DNA from: Leifsonia sp. 1010
GTDB taxonomy: Bacteria; Actinomycetota; Actinomycetes; Actinomycetales; Microbacteriaceae
Length of the DNA: 64,000 nt
Reading direction: 5' to 3'
Assembly: GCF_031455295.1 (NCBI RefSeq)
Contig: NZ_JAVDSL010000001.1
Coordinates: 1,550,001-1,614,000, forward strand
Positions 7,723 through 16,465 of the stretch are shown here, one piece after another. The translations under genes were made by a program, and so were the position numbers. The first letter of the stretch is position 1. Every line of letters begins with the position of its first letter. Below the pieces are notes generated by a model, which ran no database searches, had not been told where the DNA came from, and worked only from the letters and a program-made list of their open reading frames with translations.

Positions 7723-10418
7723 ACGCGCGTCCCGTGTCGGACTTCCGGCTGTTCCTCCGCTCGCTCCGCGCGTTCGGCGGCGGCCTCGCCCTGCTCGGTG
7801 TCGTCGCGCTCGTGACGGCGACCGCTCTGGCGGCATGGCCCCGCGTGAGCAGCGAGATCCTGGGCGGCGAGCTCCGCCACGAACTCCAGCAGGCGGGGGC
7901 GGGCGGGCGCGACCTCACCACCGCGATCCGCACCGGCCTGATCTCCAACGGCCCTGCTGTCGATCCGGTCCAGCTGTGGAACGGCCTGCCCGGCATCGCG
8001 GAGAACGTCCGCGACCGGATGGCGCCGACGCTCCGGGCCGTGACCGCAGCGGGTGACGCCGCGGCGCGGAGCGACGAGCTGCCGACGCCCGCTCCCGCGG
8101 GCGCCGAGAGCAACAGCCACTACGCGGTCACCGTCGAGGCCTACCGGGACCTGCGGAAGACGGCGCGGCTCGTGGACGGCACGTGGCCGACAGCGACCGG
8201 GGCACCGACGGCTGCGCCGATCCCGGTGGTGCTCGCAGCCGATGCCGCACGGCTGCTCGGCTGGCGCGTCGGCGAGGACCGGCAGTCCTCGACCGCGCCG
8301 GGAGAGGCGCTCACCTTCCGCTTGACGGGAACGATCGCGCCGCGGGATGCGTCCGCCGACTTCTGGGATCTCGACGTCAGCCGGGCGCGCGGTCACTTCG
8401 TCGACCGGGGCGACGCCGGCAAGGACTTCGGAGCGGTCGCATGGGTCGATCCCGGAACGTGGACCGCGCTCGCACCGCGCCTCGACGCGACCTTCGCCTC
8501 CGTCTGGTTCCCCGTCGAGCCGCAGCGGTTCAGCTCCGAGACCCTCCCCGCCGTGCGGAGCGCACTGGGCGGGTTCCTGGCATCGCCCCTGTCGGCCACG
8601 GTGGGCGGCGCGGCCGTCCCGCTGGCGATCGCCACCGCGGTGCAGGGGCCGCTCGACGAGTTCGTGGCCCGCGCGCAGCCGGCTCAGACCCTGTTCGCGA
8701 TCCTCGTCAGCGGCCCCCTGGTGGTCGCCCTGACCGTTCTCGCGCAGGGGGCTCGCCTGGTGCTGGACCGCCGGCGACCGGCGCTCGCCCTGATGACCGC
8801 GCGCGGCGCATCCCCGGTCCGCCTCCGCTCCGAGCTGGCGGCGCAGGGGTTGTTCGTGTCGCTCCCCGCCGCGGCGCTCGGACTGATCGCGGCGGTCGCG
8901 CTGACGCCCGGCGGCGTTCCGCTGGCACTCCCGGTCGCCCTCGCGGGCTTCTGCGCGGTGCTGCCCCCGATCGCGCTGGTGGTGGCTGCGGGGCCGCTGT
9001 CTCCGACGGTCGAGACGGGCGGGCGGTCGCGCTGGTCATGGGTGGCCGAGACCGTGGTGATCGGGCTGGCGGTGCTCAGCGTCGTACTGCTCACCCGACG
9101 CGGCCTCGCATCGCCGAGTGCCGGACTCGACGTCGACCCCCTCACCGCCGCCACCCCGGTGCTCGTGGCGCTCGCCGCCTGCGTGGTCGTCGTGCGGGTG
9201 ATCCGGTACCCGATCGGCTGGATCGCGGCCGTCTTCCGGCGGGGCCGGGGACCGGTGGCATTCCTAGGCGCTTCGGCGGCCCGCCGATCGCGGTCCGGAC
9301 TGCTCTGGCCGGTCTTCACCCTCGTCGCCGGTGTGAGCATCGCGCTCTTCTCCGTCAGCATGCTGGCCACGGCGACCGCCGGAGTGGCGGAGGGTGCGCG
9401 CATCCGGGTCGGGGCGGATCTGTCGCTCACCGCCGCATCCACTCTCAGCCAGCGGCAGGTGGATGCGGTCGCCGGCCTGTCGGGCGTCCAGCGCACCGCG
9501 ACGGTGGAGTGGGCCGGAGGCCTGCGTCTGACGGCGGGCGGAGTGTCGTCGGACGTCTCCGGCTACCTCGTGGACCCCCGACGGCTGGACGCGGTGCAGG
9601 CGGACCTGCCGCCCGAGGCGCGGCTCTCCACCGCCCTGAAGGGCGGCATCCCCGGGCGCACCGCGGCCGCACTGGGCGGCTGGTCGAGCCAGATCCCCAT
9701 CACCAGCGCGCTCGTCGTCACTGGCGGAACCAATGTGCACCTGGGGGTGAAGGAGCTCGACTTCGTTCCCGGTGTCTACGTACGCGATGCGGAATGGGTC
9801 TTCCTCGACTCCGCAGGGCTCCCGGCGTCGAGCGACATCTCGGGTCGTCCGCAGACCGTGCTGGTGAAGCTCGCTCCCGGCGCGGATGCGGCACGCATCC
9901 ACGCCGAGCTCGCCCGGATCGGCGGGGAGGGAGCCGTGGTCGGCGACGCGATCGCCGAGCGCGACGCCCTGCGGTCGTCCCCGTTGGTCGCGGGCACCGA
10001 GCTGCTGGCCATGCTGTCCATCGGGCTGACCGTCCTGCTCTGCGTGGCCGCGTTGCTTCTCACGCTGGTCATCAACACGTCGGCGCGGGTGCGGCTCGTC
10101 GCGACGCTGCGGACCATCGGATACACCTCGCGCCAGACCGCCGGGGTGCTCGCCTGGGAGCTGGGGCCGGTGCTCGTCGTGGGCATCCTCGCCGGAGCCG
10201 TCGTCGGGCTCGTGCTGCCCGCCGTCGTGCTGGAGCCGCTCGACCTGCGCGGCTTCACCGGCAGTCCCGTCCAGCCGCCCGTCGTGCAGGACCCTCTGCT
10301 GGTCGCTGCGGCGCTGGCCGGATTCGTCGTCGTCGCCGTCGTGGCGACGCTCGTCGCCCTCGCGGCGGCACGTCGCCGTTCGGCGGCGGCCGTGCTGCGC
10401 ATCGGAGGAGGAGAATGA
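7719..10418 (+). CDS. Large FtsX/MacB-type ABC transporter permease 2
   Basis: An 899-residue partner of the previous permease with the same plan: an N-terminal membrane segment (ALLGVVALVTATALAAW), a large extracytoplasmic domain, a central membrane cluster from about residue 315, a second soluble domain, and a C-terminal FtsX block ending AAARRRSAAAVLR. The GTG start overlaps the previous stop by 4 nt and its own stop overlaps the next ATG by 4 nt, so translation is probably coupled and the subunits made in equal amounts. The two permeases plus two ATPases suggest a heteromeric exporter or extracytoplasmic mechanotransducer rather than an importer. Substrate unknown. Confidence 0.85.
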   Translation: MNARPVSDFRLFLRSLRAFGGGLALLGVVALVTATALAAWPRVSSEILGGELRHELQQAGAGGRDLTTAIRTGLISNGPAVDPVQLWNGLPGIAENVRDRMAPTLRAVTAAGDAAARSDELPTPAPAGAESNSHYAVTVEAYRDLRKTARLVDGTWPTATGAPTAAPIPVVLAADAARLLGWRVGEDRQSSTAPGEALTFRLTGTIAPRDASADFWDLDVSRARGHFVDRGDAGKDFGAVAWVDPGTWTALAPRLDATFASVWFPVEPQRFSSETLPAVRSALGGFLASPLSATVGGAAVPLAIATAVQGPLDEFVARAQPAQTLFAILVSGPLVVALTVLAQGARLVLDRRRPALALMTARGASPVRLRSELAAQGLFVSLPAAALGLIAAVALTPGGVPLALPVALAGFCAVLPPIALVVAAGPLSPTVETGGRSRWSWVAETVVIGLAVLSVVLLTRRGLASPSAGLDVDPLTAATPVLVALAACVVVVRVIRYPIGWIAAVFRRGRGPVAFLGASAARRSRSGLLWPVFTLVAGVSIALFSVSMLATATAGVAEGARIRVGADLSLTAASTLSQRQVDAVAGLSGVQRTATVEWAGGLRLTAGGVSSDVSGYLVDPRRLDAVQADLPPEARLSTALKGGIPGRTAAALGGWSSQIPITSALVVTGGTNVHLGVKELDFVPGVYVRDAEWVFLDSAGLPASSDISGRPQTVLVKLAPGADAARIHAELARIGGEGAVVGDAIAERDALRSSPLVAGTELLAMLSIGLTVLLCVAALLLTLVINTSARVRLVATLRTIGYTSRQTAGVLAWELGPVLVVGILAGAVVGLVLPAVVLEPLDLRGFTGSPVQPPVVQDPLLVAAALAGFVVVAVVATLVALAAARRRSAAAVLRIGGGE

Positions 10419-11332
10419 CCACCGTGACCGCCCCTGCCGACGCAGCCATCGACTGCACCGACCTGGTGCGCATCTTCACGGCCGACGGCATCGAGGTGCA
10501 GGCACTGCAAGGGCTCACCCTGCGCGTCGAGAGCGGTGGCCTGGTCGCCATCGTCGGGGCGTCCGGCTCCGGCAAGTCGACGCTGCTCGGCATCCTCTCC
10601 GGACTCGACAAGCCGACGGCCGGGTCGGTGACCGTGGCCGGCCGCGACCTGCTCGCGCTGCGCAGCCGCGAGCGCGTGGACTACCGGCGACGGACGGTCG
10701 GATTCGTCTGGCAGCAGACCTCCCGCAACCTCCTCGGCTACCTGACCGCCCGCGAGAACCTGGCCCTCGCGATGTCCGTCGCCGGAACCGGCGACCGCGA
10801 CCGACGCGCCGCCGAACTGCTGGAGCTGCTCGAGGTCGGGCACTGCGCCGACCGCCGCCCGACCGAGATGTCCGGCGGGGAGCAGCAGCGCGTCGCGATC
10901 GCGGTCGCCCTGGCCAACGAGCCGCGGGTGCTGCTCGCCGACGAACCGACGGGCGAGCTGGATGAGGCCACCAGTGCCGAGGTGCTGGAGGCCATGCGCG
11001 GGGTCAACCGCGAACTCGGCGTCACCACGCTGATCGTCACGCACGACCCCACCGTCTCGGAGCATGTGGCGCGCACCGTCCAGATCCGCGACGGGCGCAC
11101 GGCGACTGAGGTGCTGCGGCGCACGGGCGTCAACGCGGAGGGCCACGAGCACACCGTCGCCGAGGAGTACGCCGTGCTCGACCGGGTGGGGCGGCTGCAG
11201 CTGCCGCAGGAGTACCTCACCACCCTCGGGATGCGCGACCGCGTCCGCCTGGCGCTGGAGCAGGACCATGTGGGCGTCTGGCCGCATGCCGCAGAGGAGC
11301 CGCACGCAGCAGAAGAGGAGGGCAGGCCGTGA
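10415..11332 (+). CDS. ABC transporter ATP-binding protein 1 with C-terminal extension
   Basis: A 305-residue ATPase of the LolD/MacB class. Walker A GASGSGKST (near 47), signature MSGGEQQR, Walker B VLLADEPTGE and switch THD are all intact. After the usual end of the domain (about residue 230) there is an extra tail of some 70 residues, rich in Glu and His at its end (HAAEEPHAAEEEG), that I cannot assign. The ATG overlaps the upstream stop (ATGA), and its stop overlaps the next GTG (GTGA). It would drive the FtsX-type permeases encoded just upstream. Confidence 0.9.
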   Translation: MTTVTAPADAAIDCTDLVRIFTADGIEVQALQGLTLRVESGGLVAIVGASGSGKSTLLGILSGLDKPTAGSVTVAGRDLLALRSRERVDYRRRTVGFVWQQTSRNLLGYLTARENLALAMSVAGTGDRDRRAAELLELLEVGHCADRRPTEMSGGEQQRVAIAVALANEPRVLLADEPTGELDEATSAEVLEAMRGVNRELGVTTLIVTHDPTVSEHVARTVQIRDGRTATEVLRRTGVNAEGHEHTVAEEYAVLDRVGRLQLPQEYLTTLGMRDRVRLALEQDHVGVWPHAAEEPHAAEEEGRP

Positions 11333-12150
11333 CGATCGCAGAGACCCGGCCGGGTCGGCCGGACAGCGAGCAGGACGTCCCGCTGCTCGTGGCCGACGGG
11401 GTGACCCGCACCTTCGAAACGGCGGCGGGGACCGTGACGGCGCTCGCCGAAGCGAGCCTGACCGTCCGTCCCGGTGAGCTCGTCGTGGTGAAGGGCCCGT
11501 CGGGTTCCGGCAAGACGACCCTCCTGAACGTGCTGAGCGGCCTCGACCGGGCGAGCAGCGGTCGCGTGGTGCTCGACGGCGTCGATCTGTCGACGGCGTC
11601 GGAGGCGCAGCTGGTCGAGCTGCGGCGCCGCAGCACCGGATTCGTCTTCCAGTCGTTCGGACTCGTGCCGGTGCTGTCCGCGGCGGAGAACGTCGAGCTG
11701 CCGCTCCGCCTCCTCGGCATCGCCCCCGCGGAGCGGGACGCCCGGGTGGAGGCGCTGCTCGACAGCGTCGGGCTCGGCGGCCACGCGCGGCAGCGGCCGA
11801 CCGAACTCTCCGGCGGTCAGCAGCAGCGCGTCGGCATCGCGCGTGCGCTGGCGGGTGAGCCGCGCATCCTGTTCGCCGACGAGCCGACCGGGCAGCTGGA
11901 CAGCGTGACCGGCCGGGCGATCATGGACCTGCTGGTCGACCTCGTCCACGGTGAGGGGATCGCCGCGGTCGTGACCACGCACGATCCGTTGCTGATGGCC
12001 CGGGCCGACCGTGTCCTCGAACTGCACGACGGGCGGCTGGGCGCCGGGACGTCACGCCCGCGCGGCCGCCACGCGGCGCCCCTCGTGGGCGGCGAAGTGG
12101 CCGACGACGGCGGCGGCCGCGGTCACCACCGTGGCGAGTCCGAGCGGTAG
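11329..12150 (+). CDS. ABC transporter ATP-binding protein 2
   Basis: A 273-residue LolD/MacB-class ATPase: Walker A GPSGSGKTT, signature LSGGQQQR, Walker B ILFADEPTGQ, switch TTHD. The GTG start overlaps the preceding stop. The last 34 residues (after HDGRLGAG) are Arg/Gly/His rich with no domain similarity; this stretch is exactly antisense to the end of the convergent YoaK-type gene (12052-12150), so the tail is probably a read-through product of the overlap. With two non-identical ATPases the exporter may work as a heterodimer. Confidence 0.88.
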   Translation: MTIAETRPGRPDSEQDVPLLVADGVTRTFETAAGTVTALAEASLTVRPGELVVVKGPSGSGKTTLLNVLSGLDRASSGRVVLDGVDLSTASEAQLVELRRRSTGFVFQSFGLVPVLSAAENVELPLRLLGIAPAERDARVEALLDSVGLGGHARQRPTELSGGQQQRVGIARALAGEPRILFADEPTGQLDSVTGRAIMDLLVDLVHGEGIAAVVTTHDPLLMARADRVLELHDGRLGAGTSRPRGRHAAPLVGGEVADDGGGRGHHRGESER

Positions 12151-12753
12151 GGCGATCCCGAATCGCAGCAGGAGCGCCCCGACCAGGGCGCCCAGCGCGA
12201 TGAGCACGACCGCGCCCGCGCGCCGGCGCCACGGCTGGCCGGAGCCCCCGGCGAGCACCGAGTCGGCGGCGAGGCCGGTGATGGTGGAGGTCACGACGAC
12301 CGTCGTCACGTCCTTCACCGCCAGGTGGCGGGCGACCGCGGCCTGGAACCCCATCGCCGCGGCGAGCAGGACGGTGATGCCGAGCTCCCACGGCTTCGGC
12401 GGGACGCCGCCGGTCGCGATCGTGACTCCGGTGAGTACCGCCAGAGCGGCGGCGACAGCGGTGAACGACCAGCTCGTCCGCGTGTTCCAGCCGATCGTCT
12501 CGCGCCGCAGCGTCCGCCCGCCGATCACGGCTCCTGCCATGAACGCGATCAGCGCGACCAGGGGCCCGACCCACGGCAGCCCTTCGGCGCCCACGATGGC
12601 CATTCCGAGGATCACCACGTTGCCGGTCATGTTGCCCGCGAACACCTTGTCGAGGCCCAGGTAACCGACCGCGTCGACGATCCCGGTCGAGAAGGTGAGC
12701 GCGAGCATCAGCACGAGGGTCATCTCGCTCTGCCGCTTGCTGTCGTCTGTCAT
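12052..12753 (-). CDS. YoaK/DUF1275-family membrane protein
   Basis: A 233-residue integral membrane protein with about six hydrophobic segments. The family signature is at the N-terminus: FSTGIVDAVGYLGL, then FAGNMTGNVVILG. DUF1275 proteins are widespread and of unknown function. The ATG at 12753 is preceded by AGGAAGG at a good distance; the longer open frame upstream has no such site. The last 99 nt overlap the convergent ATPase gene. No terminator is visible between the two. Confidence 0.85.
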   Translation of the reverse strand: MTDDSKRQSEMTLVLMLALTFSTGIVDAVGYLGLDKVFAGNMTGNVVILGMAIVGAEGLPWVGPLVALIAFMAGAVIGGRTLRRETIGWNTRTSWSFTAVAAALAVLTGVTIATGGVPPKPWELGITVLLAAAMGFQAAVARHLAVKDVTTVVVTSTITGLAADSVLAGGSGQPWRRRAGAVVLIALGALVGALLLRFGIALPLGLATVVTAAAAVVGHFAAHEGRRVAAARA

Positions 12754-12845
12754 CGGTCCGCCTTCCTGCCCCAGACAGGATCGCACGGGGGCGCGCGGAG
12801 GCCCGCATCGGGGTGCTCGATAACGACTTCGTAACGGCCGTTTGC

Positions 12846-12901
12846 GTCAACGCGTTTGACGCTCATAGCGTGACGTCAATCGATTGAAGTCAACCGATTG
12901 A
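12846..12901. promoter_or_regulatory. Three LacI-type operators upstream of the lacI/sugar operon
   Basis: Three dyads with TCAA...TTGA arms: gtcaa-N5-ttgac at 12846-12860, tcaatcgattga at 12876-12887 (perfect 12-bp palindrome) and tcaaccgattga at 12890-12901 (one pair off). The last two are 14 bp apart centre to centre. They lie 23-78 bp before the LacI start codon, which predicts autoregulation and control of the downstream transporter and GH172. Binding by this LacI is inferred. Confidence 0.75.
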
Positions 12902-12923
12902 CGTACAGAGCAAGGGAGCGCCG

Positions 12924-13961
12924 ATGCTGACGATGAAGGACATCGCCTCGCACGTCGGCGTCTCCGTGTCGAGCGTCAGCCTGGTGCTCAGCGGTCGTGG
13001 CGAGGGCCGCGTCAACGCGTCGGTCGCCCAGCGCATCAAGCAGGTCGCGGACGAGCTCGGGTACGTGCCCAATCAGCTGGCGCGGTCGCTCAAGACCAAG
13101 CAGAGCCGCACGATCGGGATGGTGTCCGACCAGGTCGCGACGGTGCCGTTCTCCGGTCACATGCTCGCGGGCGCGCAGCAGGCGGCGTGGGACAGCGGCT
13201 TCATGCTGATGCTCATCGACACCTACGGCAACGACGAGGTGCAGACGCCGGCGGTGCAGTCCCTCCTCCAGCGCAACATCGAGGGCCTGATCGTCGCGAC
13301 CAACTTCCACAAGCTGGTGGAGCTGCCGCTCGTCCCGCCGACGATGCCGGTCGTCATCCTCGACGGGCGTCCCTCCGTGGAGGATGCGCATCCCACGGTC
13401 GACTACGTCGTGCCCGACGAGGAACTGGGCGCGTACACCTCGACCCGTCTGCTCATCGAGGCCGGCCACACCCGGATCGGCTTCTGCGACGTCCGCGCCT
13501 ACCCGATCGCCTCGCGGCTGCGCGCCCGCGGCCACGAGCGCGCGCTGGCGGAGGCCGGCCTCCGCCGGGACGAGAGCCTCACCGTGGTCGCGGAGGACGC
13601 GGCCACGCGGTTCGCGGTCGAGCCTGCCCGGCAGCTGCTCGACCGGGAGGACAGGCCGACCGCCGTGTTCTGCTTCAGCGACCAGACCGCGATGGGCTTC
13701 TACCAGGTGGCGCGTCACCTCGGGCTCGACATCCCCGGTGACCTCTCGATCGCCGGCTTCGACAACCAGGAGTTCGTCGCGGAGGCGCTCGACCCGGGAC
13801 TCACGACCGTGCAGCTGCCGCACCGCGACATGGGTGAATGGGCGGTGCGCCGCGTGGTCGGACGCCTCGACGGATCCCTCGACGGCGCCGAGCGCGAAGG
13901 GTTCCTCATGCCCTGTGCGCCCGTCCTCCGGCACTCGATCGGGCCGCCTTCCGGCACCTGA
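12924..13961 (+). CDS. LacI-family transcriptional regulator
   Basis: A 345-residue LacI/GalR repressor. Residues 4-25 are the helix-turn-helix (MKDIASHVGVSVSSVSLVLS), followed by the hinge helix region (NQLARSLKTKQS) and a periplasmic-binding-protein-like effector domain (TIGMVSDQV ... SIAGFDNQEF). The start is the ATG at 12924 with AAGGGAG upstream; an in-frame ATG three codons later is possible. It precedes, on the same strand, a sugar-binding lipoprotein, two permeases and a GH172 enzyme, with dyad operators just before it. The effector is probably a sugar released by the GH172 pathway; identity not readable. Confidence 0.9.
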   Translation: MLTMKDIASHVGVSVSSVSLVLSGRGEGRVNASVAQRIKQVADELGYVPNQLARSLKTKQSRTIGMVSDQVATVPFSGHMLAGAQQAAWDSGFMLMLIDTYGNDEVQTPAVQSLLQRNIEGLIVATNFHKLVELPLVPPTMPVVILDGRPSVEDAHPTVDYVVPDEELGAYTSTRLLIEAGHTRIGFCDVRAYPIASRLRARGHERALAEAGLRRDESLTVVAEDAATRFAVEPARQLLDREDRPTAVFCFSDQTAMGFYQVARHLGLDIPGDLSIAGFDNQEFVAEALDPGLTTVQLPHRDMGEWAVRRVVGRLDGSLDGAEREGFLMPCAPVLRHSIGPPSGT

Positions 13962-14123
13962 CCGCGTCCCGGGCCACGCATCCGGCCCCCACATCCCGAA
14001 GCACCGACCGGAGACACCGGTGGCGGGAGCCTGCCCGCCCGCCCGCCGTCCTCCTCACCATGCCCACCATCCGCACCACCCGAACACCCGCACCCCGAAC
14101 ACCCGATGCAAAGGAGCAACGCA

Positions 14124-15458
14124 ATGACAACACCCCGGAAACCGGGCGGCCGCACCGTCGCCCGCCTCGCCGCCGCAGCAGCGGCGGTCGCCGTGGCCGC
14201 CGCCGGCCTCGTCGGCTGCAGCAGCGGCAACGGCGGAGACGCCGGCAAGACGTTCACGATCCTCCAGTACGAGGACCCGAAGACGGCGCAGGGCCAGGGC
14301 TGGCAGCTGGCCCTCGAGATGTTCAAGAAGAAGCATCCCGACGTGAAGGTCGACTTCCAGACCACCAGCTTCGACGCCGTCCGCAAGAACGCCAAGCTCA
14401 CCCTCGGCGGCAACAAGGTGCCCGACGTCGTCGAGTTCAACAAGGGCAACGCCGACGGCGGCCAGCTCGCCAGCCAGGGACTGCTCACGCCGCTGAACGA
14501 CCAGGTGGAGAAGTACGGCTGGGACAAGAAGGTCACCGGCGGCATGCAGTCCTTCGCCAAGTACGACGAGCAGGGCAAGGCCGGCTCCGGCGACTGGTAC
14601 GGCATCCCCAACATCGGCGAGTACGTCACCTTCTACTACAACAAGGACCTCTTCGCGAAGGCCGGCATCACCGCCGAGCCGAAGACCATGGACGAGTTCG
14701 TCGCGGCGATGCAGAAGCTGCAGGCCGCCGGGATCACGCCGGTGTCATCCTCGGCATCGACCAACCAGGGCTTCAACCAGATGTGGGTCTGGTACTCGCT
14801 CGTCTCCGCCTACGCCGACCGGAAGCAGATCGACGACTTCATGTTCCTGAAGGGCAAGGTCGACTTCTCCGCGGACCCGTGGAAGAAGGGCACCGAGCAG
14901 TTCCAGGACTGGATCGACAAGGGCTACCTCGGCACCGACCTCGCCGGCCTCACCTACGAGCAGGCGAACGTCAACTTCCTGAGCGGAAAGACCGGGATGC
15001 TCATCTGGAACAACGGCGTGTTCTCGCGGGTGAAGGACCAGAAGGACTTCGCCTGGGGCTACTTCACCCTGCCCGGCGCGAACATGTCGATGGGGTCGTC
15101 CGGCCACCTGTGGGGCGTGCCCGCCAAGGCGAAGAACAAGGACCTCGCCTACGACTGGATCGACACGACGCTGAGCCCGGAGGTCCAGAACAAGATCGGC
15201 GAACTCGGCGGCCTCCCGCTCGCGGGCGACTCCTCGAAGATCACCGACCCGGTGACCCGCGCGTACACCGAGCGCTTCGACGAGATCGTCAAGGCGGACA
15301 CCCTGACCTTCTACCCGGACTACCCGGTTCCGGGATTCCTGGACTTCATCCAGACCAACATGGCCGCGATGTCCAACAAGAACGAGACGGCGGACGAGTA
15401 CATCCAGAAGCTCCAGAAGTTCTACGACGACGGCAAGAAGGCGACCGACCAGGGCTGA
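14124..15458 (+). CDS. Sugar ABC transporter substrate-binding lipoprotein (GH172 cluster)
   Basis: A 444-residue extracellular solute-binding protein of the CUT1 (MalE/UgpB-like) class. It has an Arg-containing N-region, an Ala-rich hydrophobic core and a lipobox ending LVGC near residue 34, then an SSGNGG spacer, so it is a membrane-anchored lipoprotein. The ATG at 14124 is chosen for its AAGGAG site 8 nt upstream. The gap of 162 bp after lacI is C-rich with short cgaacacccg repeats and no clear operator. A hairpin follows the gene, before the permeases. The ligand is presumably an oligosaccharide used by the GH172 enzyme. Confidence 0.9.
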   Translation: MTTPRKPGGRTVARLAAAAAAVAVAAAGLVGCSSGNGGDAGKTFTILQYEDPKTAQGQGWQLALEMFKKKHPDVKVDFQTTSFDAVRKNAKLTLGGNKVPDVVEFNKGNADGGQLASQGLLTPLNDQVEKYGWDKKVTGGMQSFAKYDEQGKAGSGDWYGIPNIGEYVTFYYNKDLFAKAGITAEPKTMDEFVAAMQKLQAAGITPVSSSASTNQGFNQMWVWYSLVSAYADRKQIDDFMFLKGKVDFSADPWKKGTEQFQDWIDKGYLGTDLAGLTYEQANVNFLSGKTGMLIWNNGVFSRVKDQKDFAWGYFTLPGANMSMGSSGHLWGVPAKAKNKDLAYDWIDTTLSPEVQNKIGELGGLPLAGDSSKITDPVTRAYTERFDEIVKADTLTFYPDYPVPGFLDFIQTNMAAMSNKNETADEYIQKLQKFYDDGKKATDQG

Positions 15459-15464
15459 GTGGAT

Positions 15465-15494
15465 GGGCGGGGCCGCCGACGCGCGGCCCCGCCC
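15465..15494 (+). terminator. Intra-operon hairpin between binding protein and permeases
   Basis: An 11-bp perfect stem (gggcggggccg / cggccccgccc) with an 8-nt loop begins 6 nt after the stop of the binding-protein gene. In such operons a partial terminator or 3' stabiliser here usually keeps binding protein in excess over the permeases; that role is inferred. Confidence 0.6.
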
Positions 15495-15520
15495 CTCCCT
15501 CCGGACCCGGAGAGCATGAC

Positions 15521-16465
15521 ATGACGACAGCGACCTCCGCCGCGGCACCCCCGCTGCGGCGCCGACGCCCCGCACGACGCGCCGGCTACTGGATGTACCT
15601 CCTCCCGATGATCATCGGGACGGCGGTGATCGTCCTCCTCCCGTTCGCGATGAACGTGTTCATCAGCCTGTTCCGCTGGAAGGGCGGCATCGCGCCGATG
15701 CGGTGGAACGGCCTGCAGAACTACGTGGACCTGCTGCACGACTCGCAGTTCTGGCTGGCCTTCACCAACACGATCTTCATGATCGTCGGCATCGTGATCG
15801 TCCCCACCCTGCTCGGACTGCTGCTCGCAGCGATGCTCTTCGACTACATCGGCCGGGAGTTCGGCGGCAGGACCGCCGCGTTCCTCCGGGCCACCTACTA
15901 TCTGCCGCAGATCCTCCCGATCGCGGTGGCCGGCTTCATCTGGAGCTGGGTGCTCGCCACCCAGAACGGCCTGCTCAACAGCGTGATCGAAGCGCTGGGC
16001 GTGAAGAGTCCGCCGGACTGGCTCGGCGACCCGAGCATCGCGATCTACGCCGTCATGCTCATGCTGATCTGGCTCCAGCTCGGCTACCCGGTCGTGATCT
16101 TCATGGCCGCCCTCCAGCGCGTCGACCCGGAGCTGTACGAAGCAGCCTCCCTCGACGGCGCCGGCTGGTGGCGGCGGTTCCGCGCGATCACGGTCCCGCA
16201 GATCCGGCCGGAAGTGTTCGTCGTGGTGATCACCGCGACCGTCGGGGCGCTCAAGGTCTTCGCGCCCATCCTCATCCTCACCGGAGGCGGGCCGGAGGGC
16301 TCGACCGTCGTGCCGTCCTACTACTCGTACCGGAACTTCTTCGAGCTCTCCAAGGTCGGCTACGGCTCCGCCATCGCGACTGCCATGTCCATCGTCATCT
16401 TCCTCGTCGCCGGCGTCATGCTCTGGCTCCAGCGGCGGGGCGCTCGAGAGGAGGCCGCCGGATGA
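15521..16465 (+). CDS. Sugar ABC transporter permease, MalF-type (GH172 cluster)
   Basis: A 314-residue inner-membrane permease with six predicted segments. The EAA loop, which contacts the ATPase, reads EAASLDGAGWWRRFRAITVP near residue 210. ATG 15521 is used; an ATG 6 nt upstream runs into a stop after two codons. The stop overlaps the ATG of the next permease (ATGA). No ATP-binding subunit is encoded nearby, so a shared ATPase (MsiK type) is expected elsewhere in the genome. Confidence 0.9.
   Translation: MTTATSAAAPPLRRRRPARRAGYWMYLLPMIIGTAVIVLLPFAMNVFISLFRWKGGIAPMRWNGLQNYVDLLHDSQFWLAFTNTIFMIVGIVIVPTLLGLLLAAMLFDYIGREFGGRTAAFLRATYYLPQILPIAVAGFIWSWVLATQNGLLNSVIEALGVKSPPDWLGDPSIAIYAVMLMLIWLQLGYPVVIFMAALQRVDPELYEAASLDGAGWWRRFRAITVPQIRPEVFVVVITATVGALKVFAPILILTGGGPEGSTVVPSYYSYRNFFELSKVGYGSAIATAMSIVIFLVAGVMLWLQRRGAREEAAG

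Noticed and set aside
8183-11332. A longer N-terminal extension of ATPase 1
   Set aside because: The ATGA overlap at 10415 and the start of the conserved domain show the real start; the extension is a shadow of permease 2.
13962-14123. A second operator set before the binding-protein gene
   Set aside because: No TCAA/TTGA dyads are present; only C-rich short repeats, so control is assumed from the sites before lacI.
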